Source: Saccharopolyspora montiporae
Lineage (GTDB): Bacteria; Actinomycetota; Actinomycetes; Mycobacteriales; Pseudonocardiaceae
NCBI RefSeq assembly: GCF_015209505.1
Contig: NZ_JADEYC010000011.1
Span: 51,719 to 115,718, forward strand
Direction: 5' to 3'
Length of the DNA: 64,000 nucleotides
The translations under genes were made by a program, and so were the position numbers. The notes beneath the pieces are model-generated. The model was not told the origin of the DNA and made no database searches. It was given only the letters and a program-made list of their open reading frames with translations. How positions within the stretch are numbered: position 1 is the stretch's first letter; each line of letters starts with the position of its first letter. Positions 1 to 10,123 of this stretch are shown piece by piece.

Positions 1-466
<466 letters not shown>

Positions 467-504
467 GCACCGCGCCCGCCCTCGGGCGGCTCCTCCGGAA
501 TCGA

Positions 505-522
505 ATACACCCCCCGGGGTAC
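505..522 (+). promoter_or_regulatory. second CstR-type operator, upstream of the MBL-rhodanese gene
   Basis: ATACACCCCCCGGGGTAC repeats the A-T/C-tract/G-tract/TAC layout of the site at 159-174. It lies in the 68-nt gap between cstR and the MBL-rhodanese gene, 12 nt before that gene's ATG. A second operator suggests the downstream genes have their own repressed promoter in addition to read-through from cstR. Confidence 0.68.
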
Positions 523-534
523 TGGAGTGACACC

Positions 535-1938
535 ATGACGACTGCACCGCTGCCCGACGAGGTCCACGTCGAGGTCATCGAGACCTCGTCGCTCGGCGAC
601 CGGAGCTACCTGGCCACCGACGGCGAGCTGGCCGTGGTGGTCGACCCGCAGCGCGACGTGGACCGGGTCCTCGCGCTGGCGGGTCGGCTGGGCGTGCGCA
701 TCGCACTGGTCCTGGAGACGCACGTGCACAACGACTACGTCTCCGGCGGGCTGGAACTAGCCCGGCTGACCGGCGCCGACTACGCCATCCACGCCGCCGA
801 CGAGGTCCCGTTCCGCCACCTGCCGCTACATCCCGACGATGAGCTGGAGGTCGCGCCGCGGCTGCGGGTGCGCGCGGTGGCCACCCCGGGGCACACGTTC
901 CACCACCTGTCCTACGTGCTGCTGCACGACGACCGGCCGATCGGCGTGTTCACCGGCGGTTCGCTGCTGTACGGCACCACCGGGCGCACCGACCTGCTCG
1001 GCGAGGAGCACAGCGAGGAGCTCGCCCGCCACCAGCACGCCTCCGCGCACAAGCTGGCCGACCTGCTCCCGCAGGGGGCGCGCATCTGGCCCACGCACGG
1101 GTTCGGCAGCTTCTGCTCGGCGAGCCAGGCGAGCGGCGAGTCCTCGACCATCGGCGAGCAGTGGGCGGTCAACCCGGCGCTGTCGCTGGGCGAGCAGGAC
1201 TTCGTCGAGACCACGCTGGCCGGCCTGGACGTCTATCCCGCCTACTACGCGCACATGGGCGTGCGCAACGCCGCGGGGCCGGAGCCGCTCGACCTGCGCG
1301 CACCGACCCGCGCCGACGCCACCGAGCTCGCCGAGCGGCTGCGGCGCGGCGAGTGGGTGGTCGACCTGCGCTCGCGCACAGCCTATGTGGCCGCCCACCT
1401 CACCGGGACCATCAGCCTAGGGCTGGACGGTCCGATGGCCACCTGGCTGGGCTGGATGATCGACTGGGGTGCCCCGATCACCCTGCTCGGCGAAACCCCC
1501 GCCCAGGTCGCCGACGCGCAGCGGGAACTGGCGCGGATCGGCATCGACGCGTTCGCCGCCGCGGCCACCGGGCAGCCCGCCGAGCTAGCCGCCCGTCCGG
1601 ACCAGCTGACCAGCACGCCGGTGGCGGGCTTCCCGGAACTGGCCGCCGCGCTGTCCGGGGCTCCCGGCGACCTGCCCGGGCCGGACGTGGTGCTGGACGT
1701 GCGCACCAACAACGAGTGGAACGATGCGCACGTGGTCGATGCCGTGCACGTTCCGCTGTACGAACTCCCCCGGCGGCTGGCCGAGATCCCGGCCGGAACC
1801 GTCTGGGTGCACTGCGGCAGCGGGTACCGGGCCACCGCCGCGGCCTCACTGCTGGAGTCGGCCGGGCGGACCGCCGTGGTCGTGGACGACCAGTTCGCCA
1901 CCGCGGGCCAGGCGGGCGTTCCGCTGGCAACCGGCTGA
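535..1938 (+). CDS. metallo-beta-lactamase / double rhodanese fusion (persulfide dioxygenase-like)
   Basis: A 467-residue cytosolic protein. Residues 10-250 form a metallo-beta-lactamase domain of the ETHE1/persulfide-dioxygenase type and two rhodanese domains follow. The first rhodanese (about 270-355) has no active-site Cys and looks structural. The second has Cys427 in VHCGSGYR, the persulfide-carrying residue. The metal motif is H63-V-H65-N-D67-Y68, with Tyr for the usual last His, and the FTGG at 139-142 lacks the Asp of FTGD, so the metal site is non-canonical. In this family the usual role is oxidation of glutathione or low-molecular-weight persulfide to sulfite, with rhodanese sulfur transfer. 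Flanking cstR, rhodanese and exporter genes fit that. ATG 535 follows a CstR operator. Confidence 0.75.
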   Translation: MTTAPLPDEVHVEVIETSSLGDRSYLATDGELAVVVDPQRDVDRVLALAGRLGVRIALVLETHVHNDYVSGGLELARLTGADYAIHAADEVPFRHLPLHPDDELEVAPRLRVRAVATPGHTFHHLSYVLLHDDRPIGVFTGGSLLYGTTGRTDLLGEEHSEELARHQHASAHKLADLLPQGARIWPTHGFGSFCSASQASGESSTIGEQWAVNPALSLGEQDFVETTLAGLDVYPAYYAHMGVRNAAGPEPLDLRAPTRADATELAERLRRGEWVVDLRSRTAYVAAHLTGTISLGLDGPMATWLGWMIDWGAPITLLGETPAQVADAQRELARIGIDAFAAAATGQPAELAARPDQLTSTPVAGFPELAAALSGAPGDLPGPDVVLDVRTNNEWNDAHVVDAVHVPLYELPRRLAEIPAGTVWVHCGSGYRATAAASLLESAGRTAVVVDDQFATAGQAGVPLATG

Positions 1939-2000
1939 AATCTCTTATCGCGCAACATCAACCGTGGGCAGCAGCCCGCCACGAGTCCGGAAGGACGACC

Positions 2001-2585
2001 ATGACCGCTTTACCGTCCACATCGGATGTCCACCAGGTGCGCGAACTGCGCACCAGCCACCCGCGCGCCCGCGTCATCGACGTGCGCACCCCGGGTGAAT
2101 TCGAGTCGGCGCACATCCCCGGCTCGCGCAACGTCCCGCTGGACCTGCTGCAGCGGCACCGCGGCGCGCTGGCCACCGAGCACACCGACCCGGTGGTGCT
2201 GGTGTGCCGCACCGGCAACCGCGCCGAGCAGGCACGCACCCTGCTGGCCGAGTCCGGGTTCGACGAACTCACCGTGCTCGGAGGCGGCGTGGACGCCTGG
2301 GACCGGTCCGACGCGCCGCTGGAGCGCGGTCGCGGGAAGTGGGCCATGGAACGCCAGGTCCGCCTGGTGGCCGGATCGGTAGTGCTGACCAGCGTCCTCG
2401 GCAGCCGGTTCGTCCCGAAGCTGAAGTGGGTCGCCGCGTTCATCGGCGGCGGGCTGACCTTCGCCGCGATCACCGACACCTGCGGCATGGCCAAGGCGCT
2501 GTCCCTGCTGCCGTACAACCGGACCCCGCAGCACGACGCCGACGACCTGCTGTCCGCGCTGACCGGCGCGGATCCGGCTCGCTGA
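2001..2585 (+). CDS. membrane-anchored rhodanese (YgaP-like)
   Basis: 194 residues. Residues 10-105 are a single rhodanese domain with active-site Cys69 in [12 protein letters not shown]. Residues 118-170 hold two hydrophobic segments separated by a short basic loop, the DUF2892/YgaP-type membrane hairpin. The predicted job is to carry persulfide sulfur at the cytoplasmic membrane. It lies 62 nt after the MBL-rhodanese gene and 7 nt before the TauE/SafE gene, so it probably passes sulfur from the dioxygenase to the exporter; that handover is inference. ATG 2001 follows GGAAGGACG. Confidence 0.78.
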   Translation: MTALPSTSDVHQVRELRTSHPRARVIDVRTPGEFESAHIPGSRNVPLDLLQRHRGALATEHTDPVVLVCRTGNRAEQARTLLAESGFDELTVLGGGVDAWDRSDAPLERGRGKWAMERQVRLVAGSVVLTSVLGSRFVPKLKWVAAFIGGGLTFAAITDTCGMAKALSLLPYNRTPQHDADDLLSALTGADPAR

Positions 2586-2592
2586 GTCGACC

Positions 2593-3360
2593 GTGCCGCT
2601 GATCGCCGCCGCCGGCATCGTCCTCGGCCTGTGCATGGGCCTGCTCGGTGCCGGCGGTTCCGTCCTCGCACTGCCGGTGCTGGTGCACGGCGCCGGCCAA
2701 TCGCCGGCGACCGCCATCCCGACCGCGCTGGCCGTGGTCGCGCTGTCCTCGCTCGGCGGACTGCTGTCCCGGCCCCGGCTGCGCCAGGTCCGCTGGCCGG
2801 TGGCGGCGGTCTTCGCCGCGAGCGGCGTACCGGGTTCGTTCGCCGGGACCGCGCTCAGCCGGACCCTCGACGACGACCTGCTGCTGCTGGGTTTTTCCGT
2901 GCTCATGGCGGTGGTGGCGGTCCGGATGCTGCGCGGCGACGATGCCGGCGTGGACCACTGCCACACCGCGGGTGGGGCGTTCGACTGGCGCAGGTGCCTG
3001 CCGCGATCCGCGCTGACCGGTGCCGGTGTGGGCGTGCTGACGGGTTTGTTCGGCGTGGGCGGCGGTTTCCTCGTGGTGCCCGCGCTGACAGTGCTGCTCG
3101 GCCTGTCCGCGGGCCAGGCGGTGGCGACCTCGCTGGTGGTGGTCACGGTCAATTCGGCGGGCGGGCTGCTGGCCCACCTCAGCGATCTGCAGGGCGTGGA
3201 CCTCGGCGTCCTGGCGGTGTTCGCGGTCACCGCGCTGCTGGCCTCGGTGCCCGCCGGACGGCTGGCCCACCGGCTGCCGGGCGAGCTGGTGCGCCGCGCG
3301 TTCGCGGTGGTCGTACTGCTCGTGGCGGTTGGGATGGCGGCGGGCGCGCTGCTGGGCTGA
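2593..3360 (+). CDS. TauE/SafE family sulfite/sulfur-anion exporter
   Basis: 255 residues, almost entirely hydrophobic, with about eight membrane segments in two homologous halves. Each half carries a G-x-x-G-x-G-G turn ([15 protein letters not shown] near the N-terminus and [15 protein letters not shown] mid-protein), the hallmark of TauE/SafE permeases. Last gene of the CstR-controlled operon. Sulfite, the product of persulfide dioxygenation, is the expected substrate by analogy with cst operons. Starts with GTG 7 nt after the rhodanese stop. Its stop codon directly abuts that of the convergent CPBP gene. Confidence 0.8.
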   Translation: MPLIAAAGIVLGLCMGLLGAGGSVLALPVLVHGAGQSPATAIPTALAVVALSSLGGLLSRPRLRQVRWPVAAVFAASGVPGSFAGTALSRTLDDDLLLLGFSVLMAVVAVRMLRGDDAGVDHCHTAGGAFDWRRCLPRSALTGAGVGVLTGLFGVGGGFLVVPALTVLLGLSAGQAVATSLVVVTVNSAGGLLAHLSDLQGVDLGVLAVFAVTALLASVPAGRLAHRLPGELVRRAFAVVVLLVAVGMAAGALLG

Positions 3361-4266
3361 CTAGGACCGCGCGCGCCGGAACGCGATGTGCGCGACGACC
3401 GCCCCGGCCAGCAGGACCGCCGTGGTGACCAGGCTGCCCTCCACGCCGAAGCCACCGCCGGTGAGCAGGTCCTCACTACCGGGCACCGGCACGGTCCGCA
3501 GCAGCGTCGCCTGCAGGTCCATTCCGGACACCGGGATGCCGTAGACGTTGCCCTGCAACCAGTTCCACACCACGTGGAAGGCACACACGCCCCACAGACC
3601 GCCTTCGGCCAGCGCCCACAGCGCCAGCAGCACCCCGATGAGCGCGATGTTGACCAGCGCGACCCAGCTGAAGTGCATGTTCACCCCGTGCAGCGCGGCG
3701 AACACGGCGGCCTGCACGAGCACCGCCGCCACGAGTCCCCACCGGCGAAAGGTGACCTGCAGCAGGTATCCGCGGGTGACGACCTCCTCGGTGGTGGCCT
3801 GCACCGCGAAGCCGGTCAGCGCCACCAGCACGACGCCGATCCCCGCGCGGGCCGCACCGGAGGTGGAGGCGCCGCTGAGCAGGCCGAGCAGCACCGGGAT
3901 CGACACCAGGACCGCGGCCACGACCGCGCCCAGCGCGAGGTGGGTCAGCGGGCGGCCGCCGGTGGTGAACCCGATGCTGCCGAACGGGCGGCGCTCCTTG
4001 CCGGCCATCCACAGCCACAGCAGCAGCACAGCCCCGCCGAAACTCAGCATCGTGGCCTGCTGGGTGGCCAGGCCCATCCGCCCGGTGAGCAGCTCGACCG
4101 GGTCGGCGCCGAACAGCGGGATCAGCGCGAACCCGGCCAGCAGCTGCCCCACCAACAGGCACACCAGCGCCACGACGATGCCTACCACCGGGCCGGTGGG
4201 CCTGCGGGCGCGCTCGGCTCCGGCCAGCAGGGGCGAGATGGCGGGGGCACGGCTCTGCTCGGTCAT
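3361..4266 (-). CDS. CPBP (CAAX/type II) intramembrane metalloprotease
   Basis: 301 residues with about eight membrane segments. The three CPBP motifs are visible: E160-E161-x-x-x-R165 in TEEVVTRG, His193 in FAALHG, and His231-x-x-x-Asn in HVVWN. In the family these form the glutamate/histidine active site of prenyl-protein or bacteriocin-maturation/immunity proteases. No prenylated substrate or peptide gene is nearby, so its substrate is unknown. ATG 4266 is chosen because the upstream extension is Arg/Gly-rich and lacks a ribosome-binding site. Confidence 0.78.
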   Translation of the reverse strand: MTEQSRAPAISPLLAGAERARRPTGPVVGIVVALVCLLVGQLLAGFALIPLFGADPVELLTGRMGLATQQATMLSFGGAVLLLWLWMAGKERRPFGSIGFTTGGRPLTHLALGAVVAAVLVSIPVLLGLLSGASTSGAARAGIGVVLVALTGFAVQATTEEVVTRGYLLQVTFRRWGLVAAVLVQAAVFAALHGVNMHFSWVALVNIALIGVLLALWALAEGGLWGVCAFHVVWNWLQGNVYGIPVSGMDLQATLLRTVPVPGSEDLLTGGGFGVEGSLVTTAVLLAGAVVAHIAFRRARS

Positions 4267-4316
4267 AGCCGCCGATCGTGCCCGACCGCTTCCCGAGCGG
4301 CACGAACCCCCGCGGC

Positions 4317-5165
4317 TCACATGTCCAGACCCAGGTCCAGGCTCGGGGCCGAGTGCGTGAGCCCGCCGACCGCGAGGTAGCCGACGCCGGTCGCGGCGTA
4401 CTCCCGCGCGTGCTGCAGCGTCAGCCCGCCGGACGCCTCCAGTTCGGTGCCGCACCCGCGTTCGCGCACCAGCGCGACCGCCGCCGCACACTGCTGCGGG
4501 GTGAAGTTGTCCAGCAGCACCAGGTCCACGTCCTCGTCCAGCACCTCGGCCAATTCATCCACTGTGGACACTTCGACTTCCATCGGCAGGTCCGGGGCCC
4601 GCAGGCGGCAGGCGCGCACCGCCGCCACCACCGAGCCGGCCGCGACCACGTGGTTGTCCTTGATCAGCAGCGCGTCGCCGAGTCCCATCCGGTGGTTGCG
4701 GCCACCACCGCAGCGCACCGCGTACTTCTGCAGGTCACGCATGCCCGGCAGCGTCTTGCGGCTGTCCCGGATGACGCAGCCCGTGCCGGAGACCGCATCG
4801 ACCCACTGCCGGGTGCGCGAAGCGATGCCGGACAGGTGGCACAACAGGTTCAGCGCGGTGCGCTCGGCGGTGAGCAGTCCGCGCACCGGAGCCCGCACGC
4901 GCAACGCGCAGTCCTCCGCCCGCACCCGGTCGCCGTCCGCGCGTTCGGCGAGCACCGTGTAGCGGTCGGCTCCGATGACCTCGTCCAGCACCGCGCGCAC
5001 CACCGGCACACCGGCCAGCACCCCCGCCGAGCGGGTGTTGAACCCGGCCTCGGCCACCGCCTCGGCGGGCACGGTGGCCTCGGTGGTGGCGTCCGGACCG
5101 TGCCGCAGGTCCTCGCGCAGCGCGGTGCGCACGACCTGCAGCGCGCTGTCCCGATCGACACTCAC
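4317..5165 (-). CDS. nadC: quinolinate phosphoribosyltransferase
   Basis: 282 residues, the usual length for NadC. It converts quinolinate and PRPP to nicotinate mononucleotide, CO2 and PPi, the third step of de novo NAD synthesis. Landmarks are the SGIASRTRQWVDAV and TRKT-like (SRKTLPGMR) phosphate-binding segments, HRMGLGDALLIKDNH with the catalytic Lys, and the C-terminal EASGG loop. It starts with GTG at 5163-5165, overlapping the nadB stop by 4 nt (GTGA), which implies translational coupling. It is the last gene of nadA-nadB-nadC. Confidence 0.95.
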   Translation of the reverse strand: MSVDRDSALQVVRTALREDLRHGPDATTEATVPAEAVAEAGFNTRSAGVLAGVPVVRAVLDEVIGADRYTVLAERADGDRVRAEDCALRVRAPVRGLLTAERTALNLLCHLSGIASRTRQWVDAVSGTGCVIRDSRKTLPGMRDLQKYAVRCGGGRNHRMGLGDALLIKDNHVVAAGSVVAAVRACRLRAPDLPMEVEVSTVDELAEVLDEDVDLVLLDNFTPQQCAAAVALVRERGCGTELEASGGLTLQHAREYAATGVGYLAVGGLTHSAPSLDLGLDM

Positions 5166-6762
5166 GCCGCCACCTCCGACACCGCGGTGTCCGCACCGAG
5201 CAGGAATCCGGACACGTCCAGGCGCAGCGCCGTACTGCGGCGCAGCTCCCGGTCCGGCTGCGGGAAATCCGTCCTGCGGTGGCTGCCGCGCGATTCGGTG
5301 CGTTGCGCCGCTGCGGTCAGCAACGCCTGGGCGGTCAGCAGCAGCGCCGAGTCTTCGACGGCCTGCCGGGTGCTCAGCGGCCGGGCCACCGACCCGCGGT
5401 CGAGCACCCGGGCCGCCTCCGCCAATCCCGCGGCGCTGCGCCCGATCCCGGCGCGACGGCTCATGGTGCGCTGCAGCAGGTCCCGGTCGACGACCGGCTG
5501 GGCGGGCGGCGGCGCGGCCCGGTCCGGCGACTCGGCGGCCAGCACTCCGGAACGCAGGTCGGCGCCGGCGGCCTCGGCGGCCTGCTGCCCGACCACGAGC
5601 CCTTCCAACAGGCTGTTCGAGGCGAGCCGGTTGGCGCCGTGCAGGCCGGTGCGGGCGACCTCACCGGCCGCGTACAGCCCGGTGACCCCCGTCCGCCCGT
5701 GCACGGTGGACACCACGCCGCCGCACGCGTAGTGCGCGGCCGTGGTGACCGGGACCGGTTCGCGGCGCGGATCGATCCCCGCCTGCGCGCAGGCGGCCAG
5801 CACCGTGGGGAACCGATCGCTGAACTGCGCGGAGATCCCGGTGGCATCCAAGTACACGTGGTCGGTCCCGGTTTCGGCCATCCGCCGCGCGATCGCGGCG
5901 GACACGACATCCCGCGGGGCCAGATCGGCCAGCTGGTGCTCGTCGCGCATCACCCGCTGCCCGCGGGCGTCGACCAGCACCGCGCCCTCTCCCCGCACGG
6001 CCTCGGTGACCAGGGGGCGACGGCCGCGCGGAGCCCCCGGCGCGTACAGCACCGTGGGGTGGAACTGGACGAACTCCAGATCGGCCACCGCGGCACCGGC
6101 CCGCAGCGCCAGCGCGACACCGTCCGCAGTGGACACGTCGGGGTTCGTCGTCGCCTCGTAGAGCTGGCCGAGCCCGCCGGTAGCCAGGAGGACCGCGGGT
6201 GCGCGCAGCAGTCCGGTGCGCCCTTCGGCGTCGATGGCCAGCGCACCGGTCACCGCGCCGCGCGACCCGCGGACCAGCTCGGCCACGCAATGCCGCTCCA
6301 GCACCGCGATCCCGCCTTCGCGCGCCGAATCCCCGAGCGCCCGCTGCACTTCGGCGCCGGTGGCGTCCCCACCCGCGTGGATCACCCGGAACGCGCTGTG
6401 CCCGCCTTCCCGGGTGCGGTCCAGGCTCCCAGCGGCATCGGCGTCGAACCGCGCGCCGAGCTCGCACAACCGGCGTACTGCGGCGCCCCCGGCGGACAGG
6501 ATGCCGGTCACCGCCGGACGCGAGCACAGCCCGGCACCGGCCAGCAGCGTGTCCTGGACGTGCGCGCCCAGGCTGTCCCCGGGGTCGCCGTCCTCATCGC
6601 GGTGCACCGCGATCCCGCCCTGCGCCCATCCGGTGTTGCCCGCCAGCGCGTCGTCCTTGCTGATGACCAGCACGCGCAACCCCAGTTCCCGAGCGCGCAG
6701 CGCCGCGGTCAGCCCGGCCACACCGGTCCCCACCACCAACAGGTCGGCGTGCGCCTCCCAGC

Positions 6763-6766
<4 letters not shown>
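5162..6766 (-). CDS. nadB: L-aspartate oxidase
   Basis: 534 residues. A flavoprotein that oxidises L-aspartate to iminoaspartate for NadA. The N-terminus has an FAD-binding Rossmann fold ([19 protein letters not shown]), and the fumarate-reductase-type catalytic region follows with H-x-G-G-D and TAAHYACGG. The flavin segment [18 protein letters not shown] is complete and the C-terminal helical domain is present. ATG 6764-6766 overlaps the nadA stop (ATGA); the nadC start overlaps its own stop. All three NAD genes are therefore coupled. Confidence 0.95.
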
Positions 6767-7779
<1,013 letters not shown>

Positions 7780-7836
7780 GTCGTCCTCCTCGCCGCCGGG
7801 TGGTCTCCACCGGCGCCCCCGGGACCTCCGGTTCAA

Positions 7837-7859
7837 GTTTTCGCCTTACAATCGAAAAC
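7837..7859. promoter_or_regulatory. NrtR-type palindromic operator and -10 box between nadA and nrtR
   Basis: GTTTTCG (7837-7843) and CGAAAAC (7853-7859) are perfect inverted arms around a 9-nt spacer. The spacer contains TACAAT (7847-7852), a good -10 match. With that -10, transcription of nrtR would begin at or next to its ATG at 7860, giving a leaderless mRNA. The palindrome is the only strong symmetric element in the nadA/nrtR gap, so it is the likely operator for repression of both directions. Confidence 0.7.
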
Positions 7860-8573
7860 ATGCCGGATCCTAACACCGCGAACCGGACATCGACCCGGGA
7901 CCTTGGTCACGAAGTGCTGGGCGCGGTGCTGCGCATCCGGGACGGGCGGGTCGGGGTGCTGCTGTGGCAGCGCGCCCGCCAACCGGACGTGCACCGCTGG
8001 TCACTGCCCGGTGGCAAGCTCGCCGCCGACGAGGACGTGGAGACCTCGGTGCGCCGGCAGCTCGCCGAGAAGGTCGATGTGCGCACGCTCAGCCACGTCG
8101 AGCAGCTCGCCGTGTTCAGCAGGCCCGACCGGGTGCCGGGAGCGCGCCTGGTGGCCACCGCGTTCCTGGCCCTGGTCCCCACCAGCGTCGACCCGGAGAT
8201 CCCCGCCGACACCGCGTGGTGGCCCGTCGACGAACTGCCCGAGACCGCCTTCGACCACGAGCAGATCGTGCACGCGGCCCGGGACCGCCTGCGCGCCAAG
8301 CTCTCCTACACCAACATCGGATTCGCGCTGGCCCCCGCCGAGTTCACCGTCTCCGAGCTGCGGCGCATCTACTCCGCGGCACTGGGCTACGAGGTCGCGG
8401 CCACCAACCTGCAGCGCGTGCTCACCCGGCGCGGCGCCCTGGAACCGACCGGCGACACCGTGCCGGCCGGCCCCGCGGGCGGACGACCGCCCGCGCTGTT
8501 CCGGTTCGCCTCCCGAGATCTGGCGGTCACCGATCCGTTCGCCGTGTTCCGCCCGCCGGGACCGGGGAACTGA
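7860..8573 (+). CDS. nrtR: NrtR-type Nudix-related transcriptional regulator of NAD synthesis
   Basis: 237 residues. Residues 15-145 are a Nudix fold whose Nudix box is degraded (GGKLAADED...RRQLAEK instead of REUXEE), as expected for an ADP-ribose sensor rather than a hydrolase. Residues 150-235 form the NrtR winged helix (FTVSELRRIYSAALGYEVAATNLQRVLTRRG). Known NrtR/NdnR proteins repress NAD genes and release DNA when they bind ADP-ribose or related nucleotides. Divergence from nadABC and the palindrome ending at its start codon support that role. ATG 7860 has no upstream Shine-Dalgarno, consistent with a leaderless transcript. Confidence 0.85.
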   Translation: MPDPNTANRTSTRDLGHEVLGAVLRIRDGRVGVLLWQRARQPDVHRWSLPGGKLAADEDVETSVRRQLAEKVDVRTLSHVEQLAVFSRPDRVPGARLVATAFLALVPTSVDPEIPADTAWWPVDELPETAFDHEQIVHAARDRLRAKLSYTNIGFALAPAEFTVSELRRIYSAALGYEVAATNLQRVLTRRGALEPTGDTVPAGPAGGRPPALFRFASRDLAVTDPFAVFRPPGPGN

Positions 8574-8642
8574 ACCGGACCGAGAACACACCGGCGCCGA
8601 GCGACTGCCACACGCCCGGCCACAACGTAGGTTGGAACGGTG

Positions 8643-9317
8643 ATGGACACGCTTGCGCTGTTCCCCTTGGGTTCCGTGTTGCTGCCCGGCGGCGACCTGC
8701 CGCTGCACATCTTCGAGCCGCGCTACCGGCGGCTGATCGACGACCTGGCCAACGAGGTGCTCCCGGACCGCACGTTCGGCGTCGTGGGCATCCGCCAGGG
8801 CTGGGAGGTCGGCGACGACAACGTGGACTCGATGTACGACGTCGGGTGCACCGCCGAGCTCGGCCAGGTCCGCCAGCTGCCCGCGGGCCGGTTCGACGTC
8901 AACGCCACCGGCGGGCAGCGCTTCCGCCTGCTGCAGATCGACAGCACGTCCGCGCCCTACCTCATGGCCCGGGTCGAACCGCTGCCGGACGACCCGCCAC
9001 CGGACGACGGGCCACAGCGCCGCGCCCGGCTCGTCGACGCGGCCCGCGCGGCGCACCGGCGCTACCACGAGACCGGCCTGCGCGGCGGGGCGACCGAGTT
9101 CGCCGAGGACACCGACCCGGCGGACCTCGCCTACCGGCTGGCCGACGACAGCGTGCTCACCGTCGAGGACCGGCAGTCGCTACTGGCCGAGACCGACCCG
9201 CTGGCCCGGCTGCGCAGCGTGCGCGGGCTGCTGCTGCGCGAAGCCGAGTTCCTGCGCGAGCTACGCGCGGTTCCGGCACCGCTGACCGAGTTCGCGCACG
9301 AGACCAGCACGAACTGA
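8643..9317 (+). CDS. LON N-terminal (substrate-binding) domain protein
   Basis: 224 residues matching the N-terminal domain of Lon proteases: FPLGSVLLPGGDLPLHIFEPRYRRLIDDL followed by the beta-rich VGCTAEL...QLPAGRFDVNATGGQRFRLL. No AAA+ or protease domain follows, so it is a stand-alone member of a common actinobacterial family whose function is not established. GTG at 8640 directly precedes ATG at 8643 and either may start it; neither has a strong ribosome-binding site. It stands alone between nrtR and the convergent DUF2567 gene. Confidence 0.75.
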   Translation: MDTLALFPLGSVLLPGGDLPLHIFEPRYRRLIDDLANEVLPDRTFGVVGIRQGWEVGDDNVDSMYDVGCTAELGQVRQLPAGRFDVNATGGQRFRLLQIDSTSAPYLMARVEPLPDDPPPDDGPQRRARLVDAARAAHRRYHETGLRGGATEFAEDTDPADLAYRLADDSVLTVEDRQSLLAETDPLARLRSVRGLLLREAEFLRELRAVPAPLTEFAHETSTN

Positions 9318-9323
9318 GCCGGG

Positions 9324-9959
9324 CTAGCTGCGCCTGCCGAGGTCGTCGAACCCGTTCCAGGACGCCGCCAGCCCGTAGGTCAGCGCGCAGGTCAGCGGCT
9401 GCACCAGCACGGCCCACCCGGTGCCGATCTCCGGGGCCCGAGCGACCGGCTGCCCCACCGCCGGATCCGCCGGCGGCGGGTGCAGCGCCGCCGCGAACGA
9501 ACCGCCCAGCTGCATGCCCAGCCATGCCGCCAGCAGCGAGCCGATCGCGGCACCCACCAGCAGCACCGGCCCGCGGCGACTGCGCACCAGCCACAGCACG
9601 GCACCGACCAGCACGCCGAAACCCGCGCTGAGCAGCAAGAACAGCGCCAGTGCATCGAACTCGTGGTAGGACTCGACCAGCGAGGAGGTGGTTCCGCCCG
9701 GGGCCAGCACGCCGTGCTCCGGCGGGGCCAACCGGGACCAGATCCAGCCCAGCGGCACGCCGAGCAGCGCGATCAACGACGCCGCGCTCAACGCAGGTAG
9801 CAGATCCGCCCGGACCACCGGCCGCGGGACCGGCGGGGGCGGCAGGAAGCCGTCGAGCGCCGCGTCCGACTCGGCGGCAGCCGGCTCGGACGGCGAGTCC
9901 GGAGCGCCGCCGTCGTCCGGGTCCTCCTGCCTGTCCGGCACGCCGACCTCCTCGGACAC
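9324..9959 (-). CDS. DUF2567 family membrane protein
   Basis: 211 residues. An acidic, Pro-rich cytoplasmic tail (residues 1-45) is followed by four hydrophobic segments. Conserved-looking GWIWSRLAPPEHG and a His-containing loop lie between them, and the middle and last helices contain GAALGSLLAAWLG-like glycine-rich stretches. It resembles DUF2567 proteins of mycobacteria and relatives, whose function is unknown. The GTG start at 9957-9959 avoids a long Arg/Gly extension that looks non-coding. Convergent with the LON-domain gene (6-nt gap) and divergent from aftA. Confidence 0.65.
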   Translation of the reverse strand: MSEEVGVPDRQEDPDDGGAPDSPSEPAAAESDAALDGFLPPPPVPRPVVRADLLPALSAASLIALLGVPLGWIWSRLAPPEHGVLAPGGTTSSLVESYHEFDALALFLLLSAGFGVLVGAVLWLVRSRRGPVLLVGAAIGSLLAAWLGMQLGGSFAAALHPPPADPAVGQPVARAPEIGTGWAVLVQPLTCALTYGLAASWNGFDDLGRRS

Positions 9960-10123
9960 GCGATCGAGCCCCCTCGGGCACGCGGTTCCCGGGCGACCCC
10001 CGGGCGTCGGCCACCCTAGCCTGCGCCCACCGGCGATCCGCATCACCCGACACCCGGATGCAGTGGGCTCATCAACTATTCTGCGCGGCGACATCTGTCA
10101 ACTGTCGCCAAAGGACTAGCTCA

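Noticed and set aside
4267..4491. Upstream extension of the CPBP protease frame
   Set aside because: Arg/Gly-rich and overlaps the nadC 3' end; ATG 4266 begins the normal family N-terminus.
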